This document shows, piece by piece, positions 22,430 through 34,504 of a stretch of DNA of 64,000 bases. A program made the position numbers and the translations under genes. A model generated the notes under the pieces. It saw only the letters and a list, made by a program, of their open reading frames with translations, did no database searches and was not told the DNA's origin. Source of the stretch: Symbiodinium natans (taxonomy: Eukaryota > Sar > Dinophyceae > Suessiales > Symbiodiniaceae); assembly GCA_905221605.1 (NCBI GenBank), contig CAJNDS010002083.1:626513-690512 (forward strand), written 5' to 3'. Numbering within the stretch: the first letter of the stretch is position 1; each line of letters opens with the position of its first letter.

Positions 22430-23565
22430 GCGAAAAGGATTTGGGGAATAGGACATGTTCTTAAGATGTAAGGGCCCCCCCTAGAGTTATGGGGGAATAG
22501 GATTTGAGAGAAAATATAAGGGAATAAGATTCAGGGGTCCCGCCCTTTAAGAAAGTCATTTTTGCTTTCGGATTTAGGCTTAAGTTTAGGGTTTAGAGGG
22601 GTTTAGGGTTTAGGCTTGAAGACGTGCATCTTTAGGACTTGGGGCTCTCCTAGGGGCTCTCCTCTTTAAGATTTACGCACCCCTCTTTGGGGCTTAGAGA
22701 ATAGCACTTAGGGAAAAAAAGTCAAGGAATAAGATGGGAATGAAGATTTCGGGATCCCACCCTTTAGGGCTTAGCGAAAAAGGAATGAGGGAATAGGATC
22801 TGTTTCTAAGATGTAAGGACCCCCCCTTCAGGGTTTCGGGAATAGGATCTGAATGAAAGTATAAGGGAATAAGATTAAGGCTTCCCGCTCTTTAAGATTT
22901 AGAGACAAGAATGAGGCACAAAAAGTCTTTCTTGCTTTCGGATTTAGGGCTCTCACAGGGGCTCTCCTAATTGCGATATGAATGACCTGAAGGAAAGAAG
23001 ATTGAGGGAGTAGGATTTAGGGATCCCACTCTTCAGGAATAGGTTCTTAGGAAAAGGCTCCTCTTTACGATTTAAGGACGCCCCTCTGTAGGGAATGAGA
23101 CTTCGGGAATGACATTAAGGGAATAAGATTTGGGTCCCACCCTTTACGGGCTCGCGAAAAGGATTTAGGGAATAGGATTTGTTTTCAGGATTCAGGGGCT
23201 CTCCATTTTAAGATTTAGGGGCCCTCCTCCTTAGAATTTCAGGATCCTATTACCCAAATCCTTATCACTAAGTCCTAAAGATCAGGGTCCCTACATCTTG
23301 TTCCCTAGGTTTATTCCCTTCATGTTATTCCCTACGCCATAAGGATGGGCATCCTTACATCCTAAAGAGGAAAGCCCTTGCATTTTACAAACCAATCTTA
23401 TTATTCCCCAAGTCCTTCCTCTTTGCTAAACCCTAAAGAGCCGGATCCCCGAATCTTATGCCCTAAACCTTATTTCCTAATGCCTATAGAGGAGAGCCCC
23501 TACATCCTAAAAATGATCCTATTCCCGAAGTCCTAGCCCAGATTTCCGAATTTTTTGGAATTTCA
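22430..23565. repeat. Inverted array of degenerate GGATTTAGGGAATAGG-type units
   Basis: From 22430 to about 23235 the plus strand holds G-rich words (GGATTTAGGGAATAGGATT, GGGCTCTCC, TTTAAGATTTAGGG) with irregular spacing of about 60-130 bases. From about 23240 to 23565 the complementary words dominate (CCTATTACCCAAATCCTTAT, CCCTAAAGAG, TTATTCCCTA). The array therefore changes orientation near 23240, like the 15.2-15.8 kb array. Only short frames occur, and there is no gene. Confidence 0.75.
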
Positions 23566-23594
23566 AGCACCAAGCGCGGGTACATGGGGGTAGC

Positions 23595-23800
23595 ATATAT
23601 ATATATATATGCATTTATTCATGCATCCATCGTTTACATATGTATATGCAGAAACGTGTATATATATATATGTACATATATACACACGCATGCACATGTT
23701 TCATATCCACATGCTCATACCCACATACATACAAAGACAGAAACATAAATATACACAACTCGTACACATATTCACACGCGAACCTGTGTACATATATGGG
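23595..23800. repeat. TA/CATA-rich microsatellite
   Basis: Alternating TATATA runs (23596-23610, 23658-23672) and interspersed ACATA/CACATGC words across about 200 bases. This is the most AT-rich patch in the neighbourhood and its frames are simple-sequence artefacts. Confidence 0.75.
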
Positions 23801-23859
23801 AAGATTGGATGCGACTCACTATGGTAGCATAGAATATGATATTATCCTGCGGTTGGACT

Positions 23860-25281
23860 ATGTTTTGACATGACAGTGTGGCGGAAACGAAGAAGCGCCT
23901 CGCGAATGGCCGTGGTGGTCGACAAGCCGTCGCCGCTGTCTGCTGCGAGTGCTGATACGGCACTGCGGCATATGTCAACATGGCCCTCAGGCAGTCTGCA
24001 TCTTCTCAAGTTTGCTCCTGGATGGTTGCGAAAAGTTGAACGTTCGAGATGGAATCGCAAAGCCAATCTTGCCTTTCATCACGTTCCAACAAATTCCTAT
24101 ATACTTGCAGTCCAAAGATGAGCTGCCCCGTACTCTGAACTTCCCTGAAAGCCGACAATAAAGCATGCTGTGCAACACATATACGATTGCCTGAATCGAG
24201 CCGGCGCGGCCGGTGCGGGCTCCGAGTAAATAGCGCTTCTACATGAACAGATGGGGCCTGGAGTCTGTAGAAGAAACACTGACACACCTTCTGAGACTTG
24301 ATTGTGTTTTGATTGTCGACTAACATGATGACTGTGTCGACATCTGCTTCTTGACGACTCTTTTGCCATGATCAGGCAGCAGGTTGTGCGATGTCAGAGG
24401 AGAAGCCGTTTTCGCGGCACAGACCTGAGAGGACAACAATAGGCGACGGAGACTAACATCATAAAATCGCACCCTGGAGGCAAATCTTCCTTGGCTGGGC
24501 TGTGCTTCCAGCCCTGTAGAAGAGATTCCAGTAGCCCCGCAGGTGCCATCGTCGCGGCTATTCCGGCCATCATGGCCGTCGCCATGGCCATCCCCGTGGC
24601 CACCTTGACCACCTTGGCCATGGTCCTGGGCCGGAAGACCCTCTCAGCGCGTAAAGGTTCCCAAGTACTGTCTCAGGAGTCAGCATACACCTTGCACGTC
24701 TCCCCCCAACCAGAAGAAGAAGGCCTGCTACATCAGAGGAGATGTGCAGGCCAGGCAGGTCTTGCAGGCTCAAGGTGCGCCTCTCCGCATCAAGCAGAAA
24801 CCGAGGACGCTTGGCGCATTTGACGCTTGCGATACTTGTCGCAACACGCGGAGATCCTGAGTTCGAAGGGCACTGTCAAACTAGAGGAAACACGGGGGCT
24901 GCCTGAAACTAAGTCAGGAATCCACGGCGTTCTGCTGAAGTCGAGGCCTCCCTGTGCACAGTTGTGGCCGAACGCAAAGCTAAAGCTCCGGACTTTCACA
25001 AGACATACCCCGGTGATGGATTCCAACGTTGAAACTTCGGAGTGAGGCAAAAATCGATCAACGCAACTGGCCACCTGCCTCTGACACTCCGTCAGAAGTC
25101 CACAGCTTTGTAACCTGGATACCAGGACACGCCACCCTGAGGTTCCGGCCATTGACGGTGTGCATATCAAAAATCGTAAAAATCGTCTTTCACCAGCACA
25201 CCAGCGGACTATACATGCTTTGCACGGTGACACACAAATTCCAAACCCAGCTGTGTTTCTACACGGCTGAGGTCTGCACAC
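23860..25281 (-). CDS. Multi-exon gene, unknown protein
   Basis: Minus-strand exon candidates in transcript order: LPHSEVSTLESITGVCLVKV, then HNCAQGGLDFSRTPWIPDLV and VSSSLTVPFELRISACCDKY (24790 to about 25060); MAKVVKVATGMAMATAMMAG, then LLESLLQGWKHSPAKEDLPP (about 24470-24628, a small-residue hydrophobic helix); AFREVQSTGQLIFGLQVYRN, then LLERDERQDWLCDSISNVQL (24006 to about 24160); and DICRSAVSALAADSGDGLST, then AIREALLRFRHTVMSK (23868 to about 23985). The last two resemble alpha-helical repeat proteins in texture, but no family is certain. The start and stop were not determined. Confidence 0.5.
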
Positions 25282-25780
25282 CTCACGTGAGTGACTGCTC
25301 AGCCTAGCAGGGATCTGGCGAATTTGACCAGCACCCGTTCAACAAAAACATGCAGACAGAAGCACACAGTGGAGCATGAGTGGAGCATGCGCTGCTGCTG
25401 CACTCCTCAAAAGCAGCCGCGGGCTGAGAGGCTCACCTCCTCCGACATAACAAAGTCGTCTCTTGCAACAGTGACAATCGAAAATATATGAAAATGTGAG
25501 GCACGACGCTTACGACGTCCTTGCCGAACTTGTGCCACTTCACCAACTCTTTGCTTCGCTTCCTTTGTTGGGGCTGCGGCCTCAAGCCATTTAAAATGGC
25601 AATCTCACGAAGGGCTCTACGAAAGGCTCGATTAAGAGCTCTACGACTCTACGAAGGGCTCAACGCAAGGTTCGGCGCAGCGCTAAGAAATACTCACAGG
25701 GAGCGATGTAGCAGATGCTGCAGATGTAGCAGATCTACAGATCTGGCAGAGGGCAAGTACCCAAGGCCCTGTTTAGGGCC

Positions 25781-26109
25781 TTGATATCCCACGCACTCGT
25801 AAGGCGTTGGGTTTGGGGCCCGGTTACAGGGCGGCCTTTTTCGCCTCGACAGTTTCGCCTGAGCATCTGTTTAGGGCGGACGGCCCGGGGCAAACAGGAG
25901 TTTGCCGCTTATGTAGGCGCGAGAGTGGCTTCCATGAGCATCTTTTGCGGAGGTGCCGGGCCAACCTGCGTCCCCCGGCGGTAGGGGTCCCTGCGAACCC
26001 TTGGACCCGTAGGTTTGGTTGGCATCCCCACAGGTTGGCTCGAGCGTGCACGCGGCGAAAAAGGCATGCAAAGTGCGGTCCGCGTGTCATGATGGTGGGA
26101 CGTGCATAG
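25781..26109 (+). mobile_element. Probable LINE-type retroelement remnant (3' end)
   Basis: A plus-strand frame reads GYRAAFFASTVSPEHLF and then GVCRLCRRESGFHEHLLRRC. The CxxC...HxxxLxxxC arrangement after an RAA-type segment resembles the C-terminal zinc-knuckle region of non-LTR retrotransposon reverse transcriptases. It ends without recognisable continuation and is followed within 200 bases by a TTC tract. The motif alone is short, so this is a moderate call; no upstream reverse transcriptase core was found next to it. Confidence 0.4.
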
Positions 26110-26295
26110 TTCTCTTTAGGAGTGCTGCGTGCTCGCTGAGGATTTGAGGTCCCTAAGAGGCTCCCGCGAACGCAGGGTCTCTTCAGGTAAGGATCGGTTT
26201 CGACTGGTCCTCCCTTTCGTGTCGAGAGCGACGAGGGCAAAAGCAAGCTCAACTACTCCTTAATATTGTTTTTCTTCCTAATATTATTACTACTA

Positions 26296-26342
26296 TTGTT
26301 CATGTTCTTCTTCTTCTTCTTCTTCTTCTGCTTCTTCTTTTT
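26296..26342. repeat. TTC trinucleotide tract
   Basis: An interrupted TTC run, flanked by AT-rich sequence including TTATTATTACTACTATTG. It could be the simple tail of the retroelement fragment just upstream, or an independent microsatellite. Confidence 0.85.
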
Positions 26343-26517
26343 TGTACGTTACTTTTTTTTATTCATGGTTTCCCATTTGGTACATCATCGTGACGTGCAG
26401 AGCTCGCCTGATACTCGAAAGTGCGGGCCTCTTCATGGCCGACAAAAGCTTCCGGCGTGACATAAGCTTCCGTCCTCGCAGCGATTTTGCACCAAAGGCG
26501 CAGAGTGGATGAGATCC

Positions 26518-26700
26518 TCAAGTGAGATCAGAAGCGAGAGCATAAGCAACCTGGCCTGGTCTGGCCCCTCCTGGGTATCCGCTTAAGGAAAGCCTGCTGA
26601 CGGATACGGCAGTTTGCAGGTACCGTTTCGGAATTATTCTGAAATGGTCTTTGAGTGCCAAGTGAAGCTTAAAGGACTTTTGCACCTTCGCGAGGCGAGA
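26518..26700 (-). CDS. Exon-like sequence, unknown protein
   Basis: The minus-strand frame reads SFKLHLALKDHFRIIPKRYL followed by QTAVSVSRLSLSGYPGGA. It is protein-like, but the 5' part of the same frame overlaps a GATGAGCAGA tandem (26740-26775). No family is recognised. Confidence 0.35.
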   Translation of the reverse strand, partial: SRLAKVQKSFKLHLALKDHFRIIPKRYLQTAVSVSRLSLSGYPGGARPGQVAYALASDLT

Positions 26701-27259
26701 GCAAAAACATGAGGCCCCGCTGTGGAGAGCCCTTGAACAATGAGCAGAGATGAGCAGAGATGAGCAGAGAGTAACCGCAAAGGTGCGCGTTTGCTCTTCG
26801 CATAGTGTGCGTGTTCCCCCCCCCCAGGTGTGCTCGCCCCGTCGTATTTTGCACTCCGACATGCCTCATCTGTTGTCATGTTGCCTCTACCAGTCCCCGA
26901 GAGCCTTAGGCTGACACCATTAGGCGCTTCTAGGAGCAAGTGCTTTGCGAGCAAAGCATTGAAAGTTGGCGGGCCGCCAGCTGTTCCACGATGTCAACTC
27001 TCAACCCTTAAGACAAGATCTTCTATCTTGCCAGAACCCACCCAACCAGCAACATAACAAGCTGCCAGTTGTACAAAAAGCAGCATGCGTCAAACAAGTT
27101 AGGCAGCACATGCTGCAAATAATCAACTCTTTTTGCATAAATGATAATGCTTGAATCAAGTCTTCTCTCTGCTGTGGTGTTGGTGTGACATCTTGGACTC
27201 ATGCAGAGCGCTACCGGGAATGGTGCAGGTGAAAACCTGTTGCCATCGCTGCCATGGCT

Positions 27260-28009
27260 TTACGATGCTCTACACACACATACAGACACACACAGGGGAG
27301 CTTCCCCAGTCAGCAGAACGGTCACGCCTGACCGCTGCTTCCAGGACCCAGCTTCATTCATGCGGCACTGCCGCCATGCCATCTCAAGAAGTGGAAGCAA
27401 TGTGCGAGCGTGAGTGTGTCTGGTGTGCACAAGTGTGGGTGCGTGTATGTGTGTGTGTGATCCGCACGTGCGTAGGTCTACTGCATCTGCTATCGTCGGG
27501 TGAATCAGCAAGTCGCTCTGGCTGCTTTTGGGTGGGTTCCACAACAATTCAAGATTGAGCAACGGTGGCAGAATGAGGCACATCCCGGCGGGGTTGCTCA
27601 AGAAGCTTCACCTCACTGTTTTGTTGCTGGTGCGCTGCGGCGAGGCACGCTGAGGTTTCCTTGTCGGCCAGTGGTCGTTGTTGCACTCAACTCCGACAGC
27701 TGCGTGACAGCGTGTGACAGCATCTCTCGAAGCCTGCGCATCTGCCAGGCTAGGAGAAGCTGCGACATGCTTTTCGGCTCATGGCTCTGCCATGGCCGCA
27801 CCTCTTCCTTCCACCATTTGTTGCACTTAGCTGCCTCGCTTCTCGGAGGTTGCTGACGAACTTGACGAAGATGATTGGAAAACTGCAATCATCCTGGACA
27901 TTCCTGGACGGAGCCCGTCATGTGAACACGATTTGCTCTCACAAGTGAGGATGGACGGCTGAAGGATCACGGATCCACGGCAGTCGGCCTTGGTCGATGA
28001 CATTGCCAC
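27260..28009 (-). CDS. Exon-like sequence, unknown protein
   Basis: The best minus-strand part is 27613-27888: CNKWWKEEVRPWQSHEPKSM, then SQLLLAWQMRRLREMLSHAV and TQLSELSA, a helical, charged segment. Nearby frames give MAWRQCRMNEAGSWKQRSGV (about 27300-27390). It lies directly downstream of the DUF4116 gene on the same strand, and may be its 3' end or a separate gene. Confidence 0.4.
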
Positions 28010-28323
28010 TCAGAGTGCTTAGTTGCCGGTCTCCAAAACGGTAGTGCACAGTAGTGCCGACATGCAGCCTTTCTCTGTGATGAGTTTCAAGCCCTATCTC
28101 TGTGATGAGTCTCAAGCTCTCTTCATCCTCAGGCAGTAAAGGGCATCAGCTTTGCAGGTACTGTACTTCTACTGTGAGTGGACAATGCGATGATGCTGCA
28201 ACACATGTTAAGACAAGGTCCTGGGGCATCCAGCCTTGGCTCTTGCTCCGTGGAGCTGTTACAGAGACATGGATCGTCATGGATCGTCATGGATTCCAAT
28301 TGGAGAGAAGGGTATGCAGCTCA

Positions 28324-31300
28324 GGCACTGATGACAGCATCCAGCATTGCCACTCGGTCTTCAGCACGGTCACTTTCACGACCAAACCCGCGTGCAGCAC
28401 GGCTCACGGCGGCTCGTATCCTCAGTGTCGCTTCGGCCCCCTTGAAGCCCACGAACAAAATGAATTTCATGGTCTTTTGCACACCACGATGCATAACAAT
28501 GCATCTTGTCTCGCATTCGCCGCCCCTCTCGGCGCGTCTTGCCTTCCCTTCACTTGCCATTTGCTCATCCTTTTTATGCTCTCAAACTCATTAACCTCCA
28601 CCCTCCGCTCATTCCGCTCCTGACCTTCTCCTAAAGCCAAGCGTCACGTCATGATCACTTCGAAGATCAGCAGAAGCATACTGCAAAGCACGCCTCACGG
28701 ATCTGCGGCAGTCCATAAGGCAAGATAGATGCAGGCAGCTCTATGGTTGCTACCGCAGCTTGGTGTACAAAATGCGATTGATGTACAAATGTGTACAACA
28801 TGCGATTGGTGCGAATTTGCAGTCAAGACTCGCATCCTGGCTCACGGCGTCCAAGATTATGGCCTTGTCAGCTTGCAGGCGAGGCGAGGCAAACTCCAGC
28901 GCAAGGCCATCCTGTCAAGTCTGACAGTCCAGTCATGCACACAACTGGGAGACTGATCTGACTGCTCCTGCAATACCGCCTTCCGAACGATAACCTCATC
29001 GTCCCTGGCAGTCCAGGCATATCAACCCTTGAATCAAAACTCGAGCAAGTTCGGAGCCGTTTCGAGCCTCAGGTCAGTCGATGCAAATTGCAGCGCGGAT
29101 CCATCAGACGCAATGGCAGCGAGAACGGTGAGGCGATCAGCCTGCACAAGCCATCATCTTGCCTATAGCAAGTCGTGCATTAGTCGTGCATTAGACTTGC
29201 ATTAGTGCTGCATTGGCATCATCTCATCGAACCCGCTGAGACTCTTCAAAGCTTTGAGCTAGCAGTTTATCCTGGCGAAACCTCAACCTTGGACAAGCCA
29301 ACATGGGATTTGATTCAACTTGACCCGAATGCCTTACCTTAGCCCGTACCATCTCGCGCCTGAAGGTCGGCGCTCACGAATTCCAAGGCCATGCCCTCTT
29401 GTGAGACAGCGGTCATGACAATGGACGGCTCTCGCCGAAGCCCAGCATCAGCATACCTCACAGAGTATCTCAGAGCATCAGGGTAGCATGCCGACACCCC
29501 ATCATGGAACGGATTGACACAGAAACTTGAAAATACATGAAAATACGCTTACTTTGAGCGCAAGATTCTCCAGCATGCCTTGGATGTAGGGTGTCTACGT
29601 GGAATCTTGCTGACAGGCACGGCCTAGCAAATTCGCCTCGGCTTCCGGCCGAGAGGCACCTGGAACAAGCAGACCAGGATCTGGTGCGTCCTGACCCGCC
29701 TTTGGGACCTCCCCATGCCTCCCTGAGACCTGTCCTAGGACCCTGGGACCGAGCCCCCTTGCTGTGGTGCACCCCACGTTGGGCCAGCCCGGCTGTTCGG
29801 CTGTTCCACGCGCAAGCTTTTACAAATAACGGATTGAACATGCGCCCTTCACTTTCGTAAAGGAAATCGCGGAGCCAATCAAGCGCTGGGCAAGGGTCCC
29901 TGAAAGCAGACTGAGCTCTTCACGACGAATTGTCCCAAACAGAATTTGTATGTTTCAGGTGAATTTAGGTTCTGTTGTGTGTGCATTTAGAGCCACCCTT
30001 GGGAAGGGCATTGAGCAGAAAACTCGCTTAGCAAGCCGTGGAAAGTTACCACCTGTTCCGAAACTCAGTGAAAGTTCAAAACTTTCTCAGCCTTGAAGGT
30101 CGGAGAAGAAGCAGTTGCAAGGGATGGCAAGAGGGGGGAGCCTCGAGTGTGTTTAAATGTCCTTTACCACCTTAGAAAAAATTCGGAGTCTCTCTATAGC
30201 GAACCAAGGAGCGTCACTTTGGTGCAAAGACGGGTACCCGTATGCAGCAGGATGGATGCAGCACATGTGCAAGAGGCCTCTGAGGGCACTGGGGTTAGGA
30301 GTTGGGCACTTGTCGGCCGCTGTCTAACATTGGCACTGCTACCTTGCACGTGTCAGTGGCCAGTTGTTGCAAGTTTGGTGCAAAGAATTTGGCCAAATGG
30401 AAGAAAGACCTGGAACTCTCGCATGTGCACGAGGCCAGGCAGCAGATTTAGAGTCAAGTTCCTATGTGCCACAGCAATCCACAGACCTTGCTGCGGCATG
30501 TGCTTCAATCGTGTTGAATTGCCTCAAGGCTTCAAGTGGATTGCCTCAAAGTCAAGCCAAAGCTCAGGCTGTAGACAGGCTGCCACTCAGGTCAACGTGT
30601 GTTCCTTGATCTCTTTTCGTTTATCTGTATCTGTTTTTGCCCACTGCTTTTCCTTTGCGTCCATCAATGTCCATCAACAATACCGGAGTCAAGCATCTCG
30701 ATGGCGCAGGGCGGAGCAGTAATATGCGTCACCCGCCATAGTCGGGCGCCAGCTCCGCCACTGTGGGCCGTGTCGCCGCCATGGGGGCACAGCATGGCAC
30801 AGCGTCATCCAGCGAATCCACCTCGGGTCGAGGTTGGCATGATTGATGAGTTTGCAAGGCGACGGCGTCGCTCCGACATGTCCTCCACCTTTCCGGCGCG
30901 GTCGGAGATCGGCCCGACCAGATCGGGACCGGCGCGGTGCCAGAGGCCGACGGATCGACTGTGTGCGGGGTGGTCCGCATCGGCAGCCGCGCCGCCCCCG
31001 ACATAGTGGCGGCGGCCACGAACCCAGAGTAGAAGAGGTCGCCGAGAGCTCCAAGGGCAACTAGCCGCGCGCAAGGGGCGAAGGCTTCCCCAACCATGTT
31101 CTCACACACGATACTTGTGCTTCACAACAACTGTCAGTCCACTACACACGGCTCCTAGGCCCTACCCTCAACACAAATACCACCTGTTGTCGCCTGTTCT
31201 TGTCACTTTCAGCTGGTCTCGGCCACGTGCCCAACTCGCACTGCATGCCTTGCAATCGTGGAGCTTGGAGTTGAGAAGTCGCCGTCCGGCATGGTCCGCG

Positions 31301-32160
31301 GGACAATGGAATTTGGGATGTGTTCAACATAGAGTTACCATAGCAAACAGTTGCTGTGATGGTCTCTGTCTGTTTGCCGTCGCTTCTGTGGGAGTCGGCT
31401 GGATGCAACCTCTCTGTCTGAAGTCACACACACACACACCTCAGGACTTCCGGCAGAGATTTTCGCCTCTTACGTCTCTCCAGCTCAGGCACTGCCATCT
31501 TCTTGAACAGCTGAAAGGACAACGTCGTAGTCGCTCAAAAAGTGGGCCGGAATGAACCTGTGCTCCGTTCTCATAAGCATAGTTCAAGAGTACACCGGGC
31601 ACCAAGCAACTACGAAGCGCCACAGGGTCTCCATGGCCCCCACTCAAGTGCTGCAGGATACTGCTTGACTGCCTGCAGCACCAGATCTCGGTCCTCCTGC
31701 ACCTCTGCCTAGGCATTGATAGCAGCAATGCTCGCAACCAACCTCATGTGACCTCTTGCGTCCTCCTTGCCGTCCAAAAAACACAGAAATGGCGAAGGGA
31801 GCTGCCATCTTGTCGAACGGCACAAAGGGCGATGTCTTTTCTGCATAGATGCTTTGATGGTACAACACGTAGCCTGGACAAGAAGTTTGCGTCTCGGGAC
31901 ATGATATTCAACCATTGCACGACACATCGCTGAGCGCGACTGCTGAACATAGCTGAGCCTCGCACACTGGAGCCCCTTGCAAAAGCGCTGTCTCAATAAC
32001 CTCCTTCGTATCTCGAATATCTTCCGCTGCATACTGAATGTGTCGCCAGTTCTGACCTCTCATCAAGGTATATCAGGGTTACCACGGCAAGTTGCGTCTC
32101 CTACACCAGTTCTGTTCCAAGCCGCGGATTGCTGAGACCATGATTTCTCTGTCCTGGTCT
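28324..32160 (-). CDS. DUF4116 repeat protein (multi-exon)
   Basis: At least nine minus-strand exons carry the DUF4116 pattern (D-R-x-V-hydrophobic, A-V-x-Q-D-G-x-A-L-x-F/Y-A-S): DQDREIMVSAIRGLEQNW (about 32104-32160); RDTKEVIETALLQGAPV (about 31951-32029); DIALCAVRQDGSSLRHF (about 31785-31852); EDRDLVLQAVKQYPAALEW (about 31632-31711); SDYDVVLSAVQEDGSA (about 31489-31545); EPSIVMTAVSQEGMALEFVS (about 29353-29445); DRLTVLAAIASDGSALQFAS (about 29060-29141); RDDEVIVRKAVLQ (about 28970-29011); MALEFASPRLQADKAIILDA to VSQDASLDCKF (28813-28912); and AEDRVAMLDAVI (about 28324-28370). The family is of unknown function, forms helical solenoids, and is greatly expanded in dinoflagellates. The gap 29.5-31.4 kb has no repeat and could separate two genes. 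Each exon holds about one repeat, so growth by exon duplication is likely (inference). Exact splice joins and both ends are unresolved. Confidence 0.85.
29500..31440. other. Long gap between DUF4116 exons
   Basis: No DUF4116 motif on either strand. A GC-rich patch (30700-31080) yields several overlapping frames on both strands, none with a motif. A CA run lies at 31426-31438. This is either a very long intron or an intergenic region between two DUF4116 genes. Confidence 0.4.
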
Positions 32161-32319
32161 GTAGATTTGCTCTCATGCTGTTCTGCATCACTCTATTCAA
32201 TGCACATCCTGCTACAACCTCAGTAGCGGCTTAGCGCAAGTGAATTGAATTGTCAAGCTTCCGCGAGCACCTCCGGCGGAGCTTCTGCAAGCCTGCATCT
32301 GCATCAACAGAGGCGCATT

Positions 32320-34016
32320 CTATAAAACTAAACCGTGCAATGCATGGAATTTGCCGGCCTCTTGCCTAAACCTTCCTCGACATCTTGAAGCCACCTGTGC
32401 TGACAATGAGTCCTCTCTCACTGGTTGCAGGCGCTGAGCCTCATCTGTGTCGGAGTCCTCTTCACCAAAGTTAGGTCGAATGTGTCGTCCTGGCCTATAG
32501 ACAAGCAAACATTGAATGAGTTGCCATCTCATGCACCCCAGGTGCCTGGGCCGTCCAGATCCAGTGAACTGAAGAGCTCGCGCATTCCACAGAATATCCG
32601 CTGCTCACGTGGAGAGATGCCACTGGCCTCTCTTGGCTTGTCTGTGCCAGTCATGGTCTTTATCAAGCATCCACTTGGCCTCCTGAACTGCCAGCTTGAC
32701 CTGGCCGAGAAATCAACTTCTCGCAAGACTTTGCGTTGATGGAGAGGAAACAATCACTCACGACTGACAGCATGCGCTCCTCCTGCACCGTGGCACAGCT
32801 GCTAATGCGTAACCTTGAACGCAAAAGACAATGTGCACAACTCACTTTCCACCGCTGCCTTCCACGCAGCTTGCGCGCCTGCACAATGGACCACTAATTC
32901 CATTGACTGCCAGGGACACGTCAGGAGCCATGTGCGATGCATGGCTGGGCATGTGGTCATCTCATCCGTATCTAGGCAATTCATCAGAAGGCCTGTGCAG
33001 ATGTCATGCCGTGCTCTCAAATCATGTGCAGCTCTACAGGCTGTTGACTGTGGGATACTATGGGTGTAGTTTTGCTGAACCTTGTGGCCATCTGAAATAC
33101 CTGCGATCTGCACACCCTCACTGAAATCCACATCTGGAGAAAAGACCGAAGCCCCGAGGTTGTTTTGTTGCACGAGGCTACGATTGTACATTCGCTGACA
33201 GAGTCATGACAGAGTCACGACAGAGTCAGGAGGTATCAGAAGCTCTGCCTCCAATTCCCGGCGTCATCGTTGTCCCATGTTCTAAATTTTCCTGCGCCCA
33301 CGATGCAGCACTTGACCCGCTCGAGAAACTCTGGCTTTCCGCAGATGCACCGCGCTCTACAGTCTTAGACTCGGAGATGCGAGGTGCCGCGCGCAAAGTT
33401 GAGCGTCGCACATACCGATGATGAATGCCAGACACTGAGAAATTGCCTCTGCCGGTCTTTGGAAACGCCAAGCCATTGCTGAATGCTGCTTGTGCTGAAT
33501 CACTGTTTCTTCTGCTGTCACAACTTCGGCGCAAAGCTGTGCAAGCTGTCTGCAAGATCATCCTGCTCCGCATTGCCATTTGGCAGTGCTCGGCGCCAAC
33601 TGATTCAGTCATGCCACTTGCTGTGCGTGACCAAATCCAGTGCATTACCAAACCTCCAGTAGTTCTTGAACATGCCCACAGTTTAAACGTCTCCAAGGCT
33701 GCAACAGCCTTTCGTTGCTTTCCTGTTGCTTGAAAAAGGAAGGACTGCACACGGAGCACCTCGACTCATCGGAAGCTCACAATGCAGGCTATCCTAAAGT
33801 TTTCCACTGCTGTGCTTCTGGAAGCCTCGCTAGCAGCCAGTGGTGCTGGCGATGAAAACCGACAAAACCTTTCATTGCCTGTATACATACGGCTGCACAG
33901 TACGGCTCGCGAATGCGCACGTGGCTGCTAGGCAGATGAGAAACGTCTTCGGCAGAAGAGTCGGTGGCCGTCATTGCGAGCCAGTCACATGACTTGCAGG
34001 GCCTCCCAGATCGCAT
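32320..34016 (-). CDS. Exon-like sequence upstream of the DUF4116 gene, unknown protein
   Basis: Minus-strand candidates: DWLAMTATDSSAEDVSHLPS, then AAVCIQAMKGFVGFHRQHHW (33789-34016); AEETVIQHKQHSAMAWRFQR, then PAEAISQCLAFIIG (about 33410-33540); SMELVVHCAGAQAAWKAAVE (about 32830-32920); VKLAVQEAKWMLDKDHDWHR (about 32645-32715); EQRIFCGMRELFSSLDLDG (about 32560-32620, faintly EF-hand-like); and RHIRPNFGEEDSDTDEAQRL (about 32410-32490). A plus-strand frame at 33206-33733 competes over part of this. The exons may be the 5' end of the DUF4116 gene or another gene. Confidence 0.4.
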
Positions 34017-34504
34017 TGGAGCATGAGAGTTCTGTCAGACCATAGGAAGGCAGATCATAAACAAGGCTGAGCTGACGAAACCCAACTGAAGGCAAACTTT
34101 GCAAAACTTTGCACCTGTGGCATCCGCAGCCTGCGCGGCAGCCTACATGAGAGCACGTGGACTACAACCCCCTTGCTGCATCTTGCTGCACATGTCTCTG
34201 AAGGGTTGTAACACTGTTGTAACTGAAACATGAATTCCGTAAATGTGCATCTAGAAAAGCGCGCACGGGAACAGTTCCTCCGCGTTCTCCAGCACGCGAT
34301 TTCGGACTTTATTTTACACTTCTGCAATTTGTCACTTCTCATGTGTCTACTCTATGTGTCCGTTTCTCTGGGTTGCTGCAGACTTCGCCACAGCTTCACT
34401 TTCGCTTTCGGAAAGGCTCTTGCATTGTATGGCTTCGTCGTTTTGGCGCTTCTAGTTTTGCGCTTTCCTGGTTTTGTTGCAGGGCTTTGGGTGTTTCATG
34501 TCTG

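Noticed and set aside
15203-23565. Spaced repeat arrays considered as CRISPR-like
   Set aside because: Units are degenerate, irregularly spaced and inverted, and the genome is eukaryotic.
30689-31109. Overlapping GC-rich frames on both strands
   Set aside because: Several frames are equally open in a GC-rich patch; no motif favours one.
32640-32700. Minus-strand CLIKTMTG resembling the start of ubiquitin
   Set aside because: Only a few residues match and the following sequence does not continue as ubiquitin.
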